From RXOA01 sp964547105 (GTDB lineage: Bacteria > Bipolaricaulota > Bipolaricaulia > UBA7950 > UBA9294), in the NCBI GenBank assembly GCA_964547105.1, contig CAZJLO010000017.1:1-34122 (forward strand): a stretch of DNA of 34,122 bases, written 5' to 3'. The notes under the pieces were generated by a model. That model was not told the origin of the DNA. It made no database searches and saw nothing but the letters and a program-made list of their open reading frames with translations. A program made the position numbers and the translations under genes. This document shows, in pieces, positions 24,130 to 32,403 of the stretch (the stretch's first letter is position 1; the number at the start of each line of letters is the position of its first letter).

Positions 24130-24786
24130 CTATTGTGTTCCGGTGATGACGAGCCCGAACCAGTTGCCGTGCACGGAAGCGTTCCGCAGCTCGGATTGCT
24201 TCACAAGCAGGCGAGCCTCACCCGGGGTATAGGCAGCGTTCATCGACGTCAGGAACCCTCGCCGCATAACACGTTCGCGGATGGTCCACGGCATCACGTA
24301 GCGAACCAAGAGGTTCGCGTCGCGCCTCATATCCGTAATGCAGAAACGTCCGCCCGCCCGGAGGACACGGGCAATCTCGTTGAACACCGCAACGGGGTCC
24401 GCCCACTCGTGCATCCCGCCGTTGGCGAAGACCGCATCGAAAGACGCTTCATCGAACGGCATTGAACATGCGTCACCGTGTACGTACCGAACTCGATCAC
24501 CGACGTCGTGCTCGCCAGCGTTTTTCCGCGACATCGCAAGCATCTCCTCACTCAAGTCCAATCCTGTCAAGCTTGTCCTACTCGTCTTCTGCAACCAATC
24601 GATGCCGAGATACCCCGGACCGGGGCTGATCTCGAGTGCCTCGCCACGGGTGATTCCCGTCTGCAGAACCTCCTTGGTTTCGACCCAACCGTGTTTCCAG
24701 AGCTGGCGCATCATTCGGTCGTACGCCAGAACGTCAAAGGAATCCTGAATCCCCTCCGTCGTTTCGATAACCCGTGCTCGCACCAT
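24130..24786 (-). CDS. Class I SAM-dependent methyltransferase
   Basis: A 218-residue methyltransferase of the ubiquinone/menaquinone (UbiE/Methyltransf_11) type. Motif I is ALEISPGPGYLGIDW (about 50-64), the acidic ribose-binding residue sits in LTGLDLSEEML, then YVHGDACSMPFDEASFDAVF (motif II/III) and EIARVLRAGGRFCITDM. The substrate-binding C-terminal region is about 70 residues, and the substrate is unknown. GAGG precedes the ATG by 7 bases. It starts 26 bp after the PadR stop on the same strand, so the regulator probably controls it; small-molecule methylation in drug or antibiotic response is a guess from PadR linkage. Confidence 0.92.
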   Translation of the reverse strand: MVRARVIETTEGIQDSFDVLAYDRMMRQLWKHGWVETKEVLQTGITRGEALEISPGPGYLGIDWLQKTSRTSLTGLDLSEEMLAMSRKNAGEHDVGDRVRYVHGDACSMPFDEASFDAVFANGGMHEWADPVAVFNEIARVLRAGGRFCITDMRRDANLLVRYVMPWTIRERVMRRGFLTSMNAAYTPGEARLLVKQSELRNASVHGNWFGLVITGTQ

Positions 24787-24812
24787 CGTCTAGCCTCCTC
24801 GTGGCCGGATTC

Positions 24813-25355
24813 TTATGTCGCTGTGCCGTCTTCGTGAATCTCTGTCATCACTCTCTGAGTCCACGAAAGTTCCGCATGCAGATGAGACAGCGCGTGATCG
24901 AAGATCCACCGTGCGCGGGGCGGAACATGGGGGTTGGCGAGCTGTTCGGTGCGGTGCTCTCGCAGATGGGCCAGCGTTCCGTCAAGTTCCTCGGCCCGTT
25001 GCTGCAAGAACGACACGATCTCGTTTGCCGGGAGAGCATCCAGGAAGAACAGTCCAAGATCGATCGCATAGGTCTCGCGTTCGATGTCGTGCCACAAGTC
25101 CCGCAGCAAGCGGAGAAACTCCGCGCGGCCAGCCTTGGTAATGCCATACACCGTCCGTGATGGTCGGCCTCCCTGTCGCTCAGTCGTTTCGACCTGAATA
25201 AGATCCTCGCTTGCGAGCTTCTTGAGCGCAAAGTAGATCGACCCGAACGCGACCGATGTCCAATCGCCCATATGGTCTTCGATGATGTGCTTGATTTCGT
25301 ACCCATGAAGCGGCCTCTCGCGGAGCAAACCGAGAATCACCAGTCGTGCCGACAT
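24813..25355 (-). CDS. PadR-family transcriptional regulator
   Basis: A 180-residue PadR repressor. The N-terminal winged helix is clear: MSARLVILGLLRERPLHGYE, IKHIIEDHMGDWTSVAFGSI, YFALKKLASEDLIQVETTER and PSRTVYGITKAGRAEFLRLL. A C-terminal helical dimerisation domain (about 90-180) follows. PadR proteins respond to phenolics or other toxic small molecules and repress neighbouring exporters or enzymes. The ATG is within a GACATATGTC palindrome and follows GGAGG; a TTG four codons upstream was rejected. It is the first gene of an operon with the methyltransferase. Confidence 0.93.
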   Translation of the reverse strand: MSARLVILGLLRERPLHGYEIKHIIEDHMGDWTSVAFGSIYFALKKLASEDLIQVETTERQGGRPSRTVYGITKAGRAEFLRLLRDLWHDIERETYAIDLGLFFLDALPANEIVSFLQQRAEELDGTLAHLREHRTEQLANPHVPPRARWIFDHALSHLHAELSWTQRVMTEIHEDGTAT

Positions 25356-25416
25356 ATGTCCCTCCAAAGCTGTATATTCAAGGTTGTATATTCGCGCTTG
25401 TATACTTGCCTGTCAA
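25351..25416 (-). promoter_or_regulatory. PadR promoter with three 14-bp-spaced TGTATA elements
   Basis: On the plus strand TGTATA occurs at 25371, 25385 and 25399, exactly 14 bases apart. Read on the minus strand they give AATATACA-N6-AATATACA. TTGACA (minus strand, 25416-25411) is a consensus -35, and one TATACA element 20 bases downstream could be the -10. The palindrome GACATATGTC (25351-25360) covers the start codon. These are plausible autoregulatory PadR sites. Confidence 0.6.
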
Positions 25417-25617
25417 GATCACGCCCGCCGAGCAGATCTGACGAGTTGCAGCGCATCGATGCTGCGTTACCGGGGTGGAAGCCGCGGTCATCTTTCCCTC
25501 TCCAGAGAAGACGCCCCCCAATCCGGTACCAAGACACCCCCAGCCTGCCCAAAGTCGGGGGATCTTCGTCGATGAGCAGTCGATGAATTCGCTCCGGCGG
25601 TTTGCATCGTACCTGGC

Positions 25618-25773
25618 TCCGTCGATATTGACGATTGCCCCGCCGATCGATACCGCATTGGAGGATGCAATGAACACATCTGCCGACAGGGCTTGCCGGC
25701 GGACGTCGAGCTGGTCATCACACGAATGTCCGAACTTGCTGCGATCGAGCAGGTTGTGGCCCCTGTCTCTCAA
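25618..25773 (-). pseudogene. Decayed fragment of a second LUD-domain gene
   Basis: The 52-residue reading from 25773 aligns without gaps to residues 69-120 of the intact LUD protein at 271-918, with 39 of 52 identities counted by eye. Shared blocks include NAVSI, VNIDG, FGH and DVV/DVF-IASS. Upstream, an in-frame TAG sits where the parent has an arginine, and similarity fades; downstream the frame loses similarity after NIDG. The start, the N-terminal half and the C-terminal cysteine group are gone, so it cannot make a LUD protein. Confidence 0.8.
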
Positions 25774-26144
25774 CTAGTCTGTGATGTCCGAGCTTGGTCC
25801 GGGTGCGGTCATGGCTGCAACGACGGCCGCAGGATTGCTGGTGAGGTTCTGGAGCATTCGATAGGCGACGTCTCTCTAACTCCCGAATGGGGGATCTCGT
25901 AGTCCTGAAACATCGCCGGGCCGAATCGCACATCAAGATTGGAGACACGCATCAAGATGCTGATGAGCGCGGTTGGCAGGGCTGGGCAACGCCGTCACAC
26001 CACCGATCTCCGAACACTCAAGGTGCCCGCCGGAGGTCGTGCAAGAAGCGACGTCGCGATCTGTGGGATTCCCGTGCCACCCGAACCGCTTGTGGATGGC
26101 AGGCCTGTCATGAGATACCCTCGGAACCTGCTTGTCCCGCTGGT
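25774..26144. other. Decayed region with no intact gene
   Basis: Between the LUD fragment and the MFS gene, minus-strand frames carry short coding-like runs broken by stops. Examples are a frame containing RMLQNLTSNPAAVVAAMTAP near 25.8 kb and one containing VRFGPAMFQDYEIPHSG near 25.9 kb. They look like remnants of one or more genes, but I cannot name a family. Confidence 0.4.
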
Positions 26145-26275
26145 AAGGAAGGGGTTTCGCCACGATCGATCACCGCCGCCAACATTCTGTCCTGACAAAC
26201 ATTCGAAGTGCTGCAGGGTTTGTTCGCCGTCAACCGCGCCCTTGGATCGTCACGGCGCTACGGTCTTCTCTTGGG

Positions 26276-27433
26276 ATGTTCCTCTACAGCATCATCTCCC
26301 CGTATCTCTCCATTTACACAATGAGCCTTGGGGCGTCTGCGACGCAGCTCGGTCTTGTCAATAGCGCCGGGATGGCGGTGGCAGGTGTCATTGCACCGTT
26401 CATCGGATGGGTCATCGACCGACGTGGTGTCCGGCAGATCTACCTAATCGGCATCGGATTCCTCGCGATTTCCTACTTTGCGTACGCAGTTGCCGGGACC
26501 TGGTCGATCATCGTTTTTGGGATGGTCGCTTACTGGGCGGGAAAAGGCATGAGCGGTCAGGCCTGCTCCACAATCTGTGGAAACTCTCTCCGAAACGAGG
26601 ATCGTGCCACGGCAATGAGTTTGTGTGAGACACTGGCGGCAGGGGTGCTGGGAATGTTGGCACCCGTACTTGGGGCAGCGCTCGTCGCACGTTTCGGCGG
26701 ACTGAGTGTTGATGGGATCCGTCCGCTTTTCTACGTCAGTCTGTTTGGGACGGCCATGACCTTCGTGATGATCTATGTATTCCTACCCAACGGCCACCGG
26801 GCATCTGCAGCGAGCCAATTCCGTCACCTGTTGCGTGATCTGTCCAGTGTCCTCCACAGCGGTGAAAAACTCGGCCGTTGGCTTGTGATCGACGCAATCG
26901 GATTCCTTCCATTTGGCATGGTCATTCCATTTGCTCAGCCGTTCGCACATCACGTCAAGGGAGCCGATGAGTTGATCCTGGGGATGATGCTCACCGCATA
27001 TGCGCTGACACCGCTTGTGCTCGGGATCCCCGTTGGCAGAATGGCCGACCGCATTGGGAGAAAGCGTGTTCTATACGTGACGATTCCACTCTCGTGGCTG
27101 TCCAGTGTTGCGCTCATCTTCGCTCCCAATTCAGGCGTTCTTGTCCTCTCCGGAGTGCTGCTCGGCTTCTCCACCATCTCCTCGGTCACCGCAGGTGCGA
27201 TGGCTTACGAACTGGTTCCAAAGGCACACATGGGCCGGTGGATCGGAATCTCTCGACTGTTCAGAATGCTCCTCGGCGCCGTAGCGGCAACGCTCGCTGG
27301 ACTGATCTGGGATCACCTGGGACCGGCCTATGTCTTCGTCACGGTGGTCGCGATCGAGCTGTGTATTCGCATGCCCCTGCTCATCACGATGCCCGAAACC
27401 CTCCACCTGAAGCATCCTCCCAGGGCAGAGTAG
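26276..27433 (+). CDS. MFS transporter, N-terminus uncertain
   Basis: A 385-residue major facilitator. About 11-12 hydrophobic helices are visible. The loop 2-3 motif is VIDRRGVRQIYLIGIG (family D-R-x-G-R-R form), and its second-half counterpart is GRMADRIGRKRVLYV. The central cytosolic loop is near residue 180. The annotated ATG lies in the middle of the first helix. The frame stays open and coding-like upstream (NIRSAAGFVRRQPRPWIVTA, then LRSSLG) back to a TAA at 26142, but contains no ATG, GTG or TTG. So the true start may be a CTG, ATC or ATT codon, or the 5' end is damaged. No ribosome site fits the ATG. Substrate unknown. Confidence 0.85.
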   Translation: MFLYSIISPYLSIYTMSLGASATQLGLVNSAGMAVAGVIAPFIGWVIDRRGVRQIYLIGIGFLAISYFAYAVAGTWSIIVFGMVAYWAGKGMSGQACSTICGNSLRNEDRATAMSLCETLAAGVLGMLAPVLGAALVARFGGLSVDGIRPLFYVSLFGTAMTFVMIYVFLPNGHRASAASQFRHLLRDLSSVLHSGEKLGRWLVIDAIGFLPFGMVIPFAQPFAHHVKGADELILGMMLTAYALTPLVLGIPVGRMADRIGRKRVLYVTIPLSWLSSVALIFAPNSGVLVLSGVLLGFSTISSVTAGAMAYELVPKAHMGRWIGISRLFRMLLGAVAATLAGLIWDHLGPAYVFVTVVAIELCIRMPLLITMPETLHLKHPPRAE

Positions 27434-27648
27434 ACCATCCCGTGGAATGCCGAAACTTGCGAACGGAGCCCATGCACAGACTCGAATGATTCGATGGACG
27501 TGCTTCCCCAAGCGGCGGCGATCTCATCTGCTGCCGGGGAACCTCCGAATGATTCACGTCCGATTGCGGGGGACAGCCATCCGGGTCTTGGCTCACGAGC
27601 GAGGTCTGGGTGCCCAAACGGTCTCGAGAGGCGCCAGGGTCCGGCATC

Positions 27649-28953
27649 CTAGGAGCCCGGAGCTTGAAGCAACGGCGCGGCAAGTGACACCGCCGCCACA
27701 TCTCCGGCTAGGTAGACCGGCTCGATGCCTAGATCAAGGCGGAATCTTCCAGCGAACACGCCCATTGCCTCGCCGCAGATTCCCTCGACGATGACGTTGC
27801 CTTCGCTCTCGACCCACACGGGTCCTGTTCGCACCCAGGGATCCTGCCACAACACAGTGACCGGCCCTTCCGGCGTCGCGAACTGCACGGATGTCACGCC
27901 GCTTTGCGTGGCGCGCGTCACGAACTGACCATCGCCGAGCTGACGGACCAACTCGACGTACGCATGGTACGCCCGTTTCTTGACCCCCGCCCCGCGATCG
28001 TACGGGCCTTCACCGTCGTAGATCAGACCGCATTGGTCGAAGAACCCCACGCCGGTTCCTTCGTATTGGGGTTCGGTGACGTAACACCACTGGGCGACCT
28101 CGACACCGAGCGACCCAAGCAGGGCGTACCTCTTGACGAGGTCCGCGGCCTGCTCGTTTTCGGACTGCTCGATCGATCCCATGCCACCCGAGAATGTCGC
28201 CGTCTCGGTCACCCAGATCGGACAGCCCTCGGCACCGACTTCGGCCAGTGCAGCCCGAATGTTGGCAACAATCGCCTCGGCTGAGTCGTAGAGCTGTGCC
28301 TCCGGAAGCGCCGGGTCGGGTTTCGCCAGTCCGAAGTAATGGAACGCGTACACGTCAATCCATTCCGCACCGCCGGCTGCCAAGAATCCGCGCAGGTAGG
28401 GATCTAACGCCCAGTCGCCCATCCGGGGGCCATCAAGCAGCCCGCCCATGACGATCTGGCAGTCGGGGCAGCCCCGACGGATTGCCGGCGCAACGATCGA
28501 GACGCGACGAGCGTACTCCTCGGGCGCACACGAGGTTCCCCACGTGCCGTTCTGTTCATCTCCGAGTTCCCAATACAGCACGGGTACTCCGACGTCGATC
28601 GCGCCCTGCCCGGAGCTGTAGTAGCGTACGATCTCCTCGGCCCAGCGAGCGGTATCCGAATCGACCTCACCCAGGTAGATCGTGGCGATAGGGGTGATCC
28701 CGTGTTCGACGAATTCCCGCATCTTCCTGGTGTGGAGCTGTTCCTTGTTGCTCCCGATGTATCCCTCCGACAGCCCGATCCAGAAGCCCGACGTTCCGCA
28801 GTCGACCTCGAGTTCGTCGAAGTACCCATAGTCCGGGAAGATTCCGGAAACCCCGAACAGGCCGAAACGGGTGTCCGTTTGCGTTTCTTCGGCGCCGACG
28901 CTTGCGGCAAGCAGCAAGATCACGACAAAAACAGGCCATACATGTCGTTTCAT
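27649..28953 (-). CDS. Exported clan GH-A-like glycoside hydrolase
   Basis: A 434-residue exported protein with a TIM-barrel glycosidase pattern. A signal peptide spans about 1-21 (VWPVFVVILLLAASVGAEE). LYWELGDEQNG (127-136) matches the acid/base strand of GH39/GH5/GH79-type enzymes, with E133 the likely catalyst. CPIWVTETATFSGG (244-257) has E250 as the likely nucleophile. FHYFG (204-208) fits the strand 6 region. A C-terminal beta-domain (about 360-430) follows. The exact family and sugar are not determined. The start was placed at the second of two ATGs, with GGAGG five bases upstream. No sugar transporter lies nearby. Confidence 0.83.
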   Translation of the reverse strand: MKRHVWPVFVVILLLAASVGAEETQTDTRFGLFGVSGIFPDYGYFDELEVDCGTSGFWIGLSEGYIGSNKEQLHTRKMREFVEHGITPIATIYLGEVDSDTARWAEEIVRYYSSGQGAIDVGVPVLYWELGDEQNGTWGTSCAPEEYARRVSIVAPAIRRGCPDCQIVMGGLLDGPRMGDWALDPYLRGFLAAGGAEWIDVYAFHYFGLAKPDPALPEAQLYDSAEAIVANIRAALAEVGAEGCPIWVTETATFSGGMGSIEQSENEQAADLVKRYALLGSLGVEVAQWCYVTEPQYEGTGVGFFDQCGLIYDGEGPYDRGAGVKKRAYHAYVELVRQLGDGQFVTRATQSGVTSVQFATPEGPVTVLWQDPWVRTGPVWVESEGNVIVEGICGEAMGVFAGRFRLDLGIEPVYLAGDVAAVSLAAPLLQAPGS

Positions 28954-29233
28954 CATCGCCTCCAGTTGGCTATAGGTGGAAATGCTGGTCATGATCAGAT
29001 ACACGGCGAACAGAGGGAAGTTCCGTGGCGGTCGCTGACAAGCGACCGGTGCTTGACCAGAGATGTCGGGGAGGAAACTCCCGGTGTTGGAGTGATTTTT
29101 GCTGCACTCGCAGTGTTTCTCACTGCGGGGAGATGATCACCGGACCAGATCGAACCGTTCTCGGGTTTGGCGTGCCACGAGGGCACGCACGAGAGCGCCT
29201 TCTACGGGAAGCTTGTGCTACTCAACCCGGTTC

Positions 29234-29476
29234 TCACTCAATACCGAAGTGCTTTCGGAACAGCTCCTCAGCCTTGTCCGCGCCTTCTTTCGTCAGAGTG
29301 ACATAGGCGGATCTGCTTTGCAGCCCGGAGATCCACCCCGTCTTGTGGAGCCGTTTCATTGTCTCCAGCTCGAAGGTTTTCCAAGCCCGGCCGCCTTCGC
29401 CCTGCCGAGACATCACCAGATACAGCAGAGCCAACGTCATCTCGTCGACCTTGTCCTTGTCGTAGTCGAGAGCCAT
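29234..29476 (-). CDS. DUF6429-family protein
   Basis: An 80-residue cytosolic protein that I match to DUF6429 by its opening (YDKDKVDEMTLALLYLVMSR) and by AWKTFELETMKRLHKTGWIS followed by the winged strand YVTLTKEGADKAEELFRKHF. It reads as a compact winged-helix-like fold. The family function is unknown. GGAGG precedes the ATG by 4 bases. It stands alone between an exported glycosidase gene and a decayed region. Confidence 0.8.
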   Translation of the reverse strand: MALDYDKDKVDEMTLALLYLVMSRQGEGGRAWKTFELETMKRLHKTGWISGLQSRSAYVTLTKEGADKAEELFRKHFGIE

Positions 29477-29502
29477 GATTCCTCCTTAATCTGACAGCGA
29501 TC

Positions 29503-29751
29503 CTAAGAACGAAGGTCTGACCCCACAACCTTGGGTGCGCAGCTCGTGGCATGTAGCTTGTGGCATGTTGGCAATAGCCGGGGACATGTACCCGGCGCAT
29601 CACGGTCAAGGGTACGTATCCCGCAACTCGTTGGAGTGACGGGTTGCCGAGTTAGGTATTGTGTCTCCGGAATTCCCAGCGAGCAGACGAACATGTTGAA
29701 CACCCCGGCGACGATCACCGCGACCTAGCTGACACCCATCAGGAATCCCAT
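29503..29751 (-). pseudogene. Broken mini membrane protein beside palindromic relics
   Basis: A GGGAGG site lies before an ATG at 29751. The frame reads MGFLMGVS, then TAG (29727-29725), then continues in frame VAVIVAGVFNMFVCSLGIPE, a clear hydrophobic helix. Past this the reading turns into non-coding-like DNA with GCCGGG-8 bases-CCCGGC (29577-29596), a GTGGCATGT direct repeat and the strings GGTCTGACCCC (29514-29524) and GTTAGGTATTGTGTC (29651-29665). I recall such strings beside REP-associated transposases, but no transposase frame is present. The gene seems inactivated by a stop and by loss of its 3' end. Confidence 0.5.
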
Positions 29752-29875
29752 GCCAGCCTCCCTTTGCATTTGGAGCGAGTCCAGCACAGAAATAACAAGG
29801 CGCGCGACAGACGTCAAATTCCAGCTCTGTACAGGCACAACACCACCGCAAGATCGGTCAAGCGGACGGCAAGAT

Positions 29876-29889
29876 GTGAGAAGTCTCAC
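29876..29889. promoter_or_regulatory. Inverted repeat upstream of the GyrI-like gene
   Basis: GTGAGA-AG-TCTCAC is a perfect dyad about 50 bases before the GyrI-like start. It could be an operator; its protein is not known. Confidence 0.4.
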
Positions 29890-29938
29890 GGTGGGGTTTC
29901 GTCTACGCTTGCGATAACCCAAACGGAGGTGGTATGCA

Positions 29939-30419
29939 ATGAAGTTCGATGCCGAAGTGAAGGAGTTGCCGGAGCAGAACGTGGCTTGCGTGCGCCATGT
30001 CGGTCCCTACCCCGAGATCGGGGAAGCGATNNNNNNNNNNGGTATTCGCGTGGGGGATGGCCAAGGGCTTGATCAAGTTCCCGGGCACGGAGACGCTTGC
30101 GGTGTACTACGACAGTCCGGAGACGGTGGACGTGTCGAAACTGCACTCCGACGCCTGCATCACGGTCCCCGAAGGGACGCCGGTCGACGGCCACGTCAAC
30201 GCGATGAAGGTTCCTGGCGGACGGTTCGCGGTGGCCCACGTGGAGATCGACGCAAACGAATACGGCGAGGCGTGGGACAAGCTGATCGGGGAGTGGATGC
30301 CCGACAACGGCGTGAAGCCGGATGAGAGCCGCCTGTGCTATGAGCTGTATCTGAACGATCCGAACCAGCATCCCCAGAAGAAGCACATCGTCGATATCTG
30401 CGAGCCGGTTCTTCCCTAG
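29939..30419 (+). CDS. GyrI-like (AraC-type effector-binding) protein, split by assembly gap
   Basis: Both sides of a 10-N gap belong to one gyrase-inhibitor-like protein of about 155 residues. The left part is MKFDAEVKELPEQNVACVRH, then VGPYPEIGEA. The right part has VFAWGMAKGLIKFPGTETLA, VYYDSPETVDVSKLHSDACI, PGGRFAVAHVEIDANEYGEA and CYELYLNDPNQHPQKKH. That is the full SbmC/Rob C-terminal SHS2-fold pattern. These domains bind small hydrophobic ligands, and in SbmC bind gyrase. GGAGG precedes the ATG. The two halves are in different frames (offset 58 bases), so the real gap is not 10 bases. A true length of 6 or 9 would restore the frame. Confidence 0.85.
30031..30040. other. Run of 10 Ns (assembly gap)
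   Basis: Undetermined bases inside the GyrI-like gene. The number is a placeholder: the flanking frames differ by one base. Confidence 0.99.
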
Positions 30420-30586
30420 TGACCCCGCGAGCAGTGGATGTATCCGCGGCCGTCCTCCGTGGCCGGCCGCGCTCGCTTGACGCGGCCTTCTCCAGCACGT
30501 GACAATGGATATCCACACTCCGTGGCGCGCTCGGCTCAGATGACACGGGAAGAGAAGCGAATCGGCTTTATCAAAGGGGGCTCTCG

Positions 30587-31732
30587 ATGCAGTACCGCAC
30601 CTTCGGACGGCTCGACTGGAAGGCTTCGGCTCTTGGATTCGGTGCGATGCGGCTGCCATTGGACGGCGCCGGTTCGGAAAAGATCGACGAACCTCTGGCG
30701 ATGCGCATGATCCGCACCGCAATCGACCGCGGGGTGAACTACGTGGACACGGCGTGGCCGTACCATCAGCAGCAGAGCGAACCTTTTGTCGGCCGTTGCC
30801 TGCAGGATGGCTACCGCGACAAAGTGAAGTTGGCGACCAAGCTGCCGGCATGGCTGGTCAAGGAACCGGCCGACCTTGACAACTTCCTGAACGAGCAACT
30901 GGCGCGCCTGCAAACCGATACCATCGATTTCTACCTGCTGCACGGGTTGAACAAGACGGTATGGCCGGCACTGCAAGAGGTGGACGTGCTTGAATGGGCC
31001 GGCCGGGCGATCGCCGACGGGCGGATCGGCCACCTCGGATTCTCGTTTCATGACGACCTGGCGCTGTTCAAGCAGATCGTCGACGCCTACGACTGGACGT
31101 TCTGCCAGATCATGTACAACTACATGGACATCGAATTCCAGGCGGGGCGGGAAGGCCTGAGGTATGCGGCCGATCGCGGACTTGCGGTGGTGATCATGGA
31201 GCCGCTACGAGGCGGATCGCTGACCCGTACGCCGCCTGAGCAGGTCTCGCGGGCGTGGGACGAGGCTCCGGTAAAGCGTTCCCAAGCCGATTGGGCGCTG
31301 CAATGGCTGTGGAATCAGCCCGAGGTATCGCTGGTGTTGTCGGGAATGTCGACGATGGAGCAGGTAGAGCAAAACTTGGACAGCGCCGACCGGTCGAGCG
31401 TGGGCTCGATGTCGGCGAAGGAGCTGGCTGTGGTCGATCGCGTGCGGGAAGCCTACCGCACGCTCATCCCGGTTCCTTGCACCGGCTGCAAGTACTGCAT
31501 GCCCTGCCCGAGTGGCGTGGCGATTCCCCGCATCTTCACGATCTACAATGATTCCGTCATGTACAACGATCCCGAGCGCGGGAAGATGAGCTACAACCGG
31601 TTCATGAAACCCGAGCAGCGAGCCGACAACTGCGTGGCGTGCGGACAGTGCGAAGCGGCGTGTCCGCAGCAGATCAAGATCATCGACTGGTTGAAGAAGG
31701 TGCATGGGACGCTGATCGACCCAAGCGAGTAA
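30587..31732 (+). CDS. Aldo/keto reductase with C-terminal double [4Fe-4S] ferredoxin-like domain
   Basis: A 381-residue fusion. Residues 1-290 are an AKR barrel; the catalytic tetrad is D54, Y59, K85 and H119 (VDTAWPYH, ATKLPA, YLLHGLN). Residues 295-381 carry two cysteine sets: CTGCKYCMPCP (C298, C301, C304, C307) and CVACGQCEAACPQ (C349, C352, C355, C359), enough for two clusters. Such proteins are common in anaerobes and may pass electrons between ferredoxin and carbonyl or sugar substrates. No signal peptide. AGGGGG lies about 6 bases before the ATG. The gene stands alone, with the GyrI-like gene upstream and a VOC gene 200 bp downstream, so no pathway can be assigned. Confidence 0.93.
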   Translation: MQYRTFGRLDWKASALGFGAMRLPLDGAGSEKIDEPLAMRMIRTAIDRGVNYVDTAWPYHQQQSEPFVGRCLQDGYRDKVKLATKLPAWLVKEPADLDNFLNEQLARLQTDTIDFYLLHGLNKTVWPALQEVDVLEWAGRAIADGRIGHLGFSFHDDLALFKQIVDAYDWTFCQIMYNYMDIEFQAGREGLRYAADRGLAVVIMEPLRGGSLTRTPPEQVSRAWDEAPVKRSQADWALQWLWNQPEVSLVLSGMSTMEQVEQNLDSADRSSVGSMSAKELAVVDRVREAYRTLIPVPCTGCKYCMPCPSGVAIPRIFTIYNDSVMYNDPERGKMSYNRFMKPEQRADNCVACGQCEAACPQQIKIIDWLKKVHGTLIDPSE

Positions 31733-31793
31733 GCGGATGACACAAGCCGCATTTCGCCTGCAAGACCTGTGAGACGCAAGCCAAGCATGGATT

Positions 31794-31858
31794 TCTCAAT
31801 TGAGACGCTTCGGAGCGACGGATGAGGCCTGCAAGCAACAATACTCAGTGTGCTGAGT
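31794..31858. promoter_or_regulatory. Two palindromes upstream of the VOC gene
   Basis: TCTCAATTGAGA (31794-31805) is a perfect 12-bp palindrome. ACTCAG-TGTG-CTGAGT (31843-31858) is a 16-bp inverted repeat. Both lie in the spacer between the reductase and the VOC gene and are plausible operators or a terminator-attenuator pair. No binding protein is known. Confidence 0.4.
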
Positions 31859-31933
31859 TCTCTTCCACAATGCCAACGAAGGGGCATCACGCCAGTTGGC
31901 TGCATGCTTGGCGTACGCTGTGAGGGAGGCAAG

Positions 31934-32392
31934 ATGAACGCGACCTACAAGCACACGAATATCGTCGCCCGTGACTGGGAGAGACTTGCTGGATTCTATG
32001 AACAGGCGTTCGGGTGTGTTCGCGTGCTACCGATCCGGGATCTGTCCGGCTCGTGGCTGGAGAAGGGGACCGGCGTTCGCGACGCTCGAATCCGAGGGGT
32101 GCACTTGCTGCTTCCGGGATGCGGGAAAAACGGCCCCACGCTGGAGATCTTCCAGTACTCCGAGAACCAAGCCAAGTCTTCTCCGATCGCCAATCGCGAA
32201 GGGGTAAGGCATCTCGCGTTTGAGGTCGACGATGTGGAAACGGCAGTCGACATCATCAAGAAGCTCGGGGGAGGCGTGCTCGGCGAAGTCGTGTCGCACG
32301 AGGTCGAGGGCGTCGGCCGAATCCTGTTTGCCTATGCGACCGATCCGGAAGACAACATCATCGAGCTTCAGAATTGGCAGCAAACAAGTTAG
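31934..32392 (+). CDS. VOC-superfamily (glyoxalase-like) protein
   Basis: A 152-residue vicinal-oxygen-chelate protein. The first beta-alpha-beta unit starts YKHTNIVARDWERLAGFYEQ with a metal-ligand H (residue 6), and the glutamate ligand sits in the middle strand TLEIFQY. The second unit opens VRHLAFEVDDVETAVDIIKK with a second His, and the last ligand is the E of DNIIELQNW. The H-E-H-E set appears complete, so it may be a lyase, isomerase or resistance protein. GGGAGG precedes the ATG; the longer upstream frame lacks support. It converges on the GNAT gene, with 11 bp between stops. Confidence 0.9.
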   Translation: MNATYKHTNIVARDWERLAGFYEQAFGCVRVLPIRDLSGSWLEKGTGVRDARIRGVHLLLPGCGKNGPTLEIFQYSENQAKSSPIANREGVRHLAFEVDDVETAVDIIKKLGGGVLGEVVSHEVEGVGRILFAYATDPEDNIIELQNWQQTS

Positions 32393-32403
32393 ACCACGTT
32401 GGA

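Noticed and set aside
29725..29727. TAG read as pyrrolysine or readthrough
   Set aside because: No pyl genes are seen and the context is a decayed region, so a nonsense mutation is simpler.
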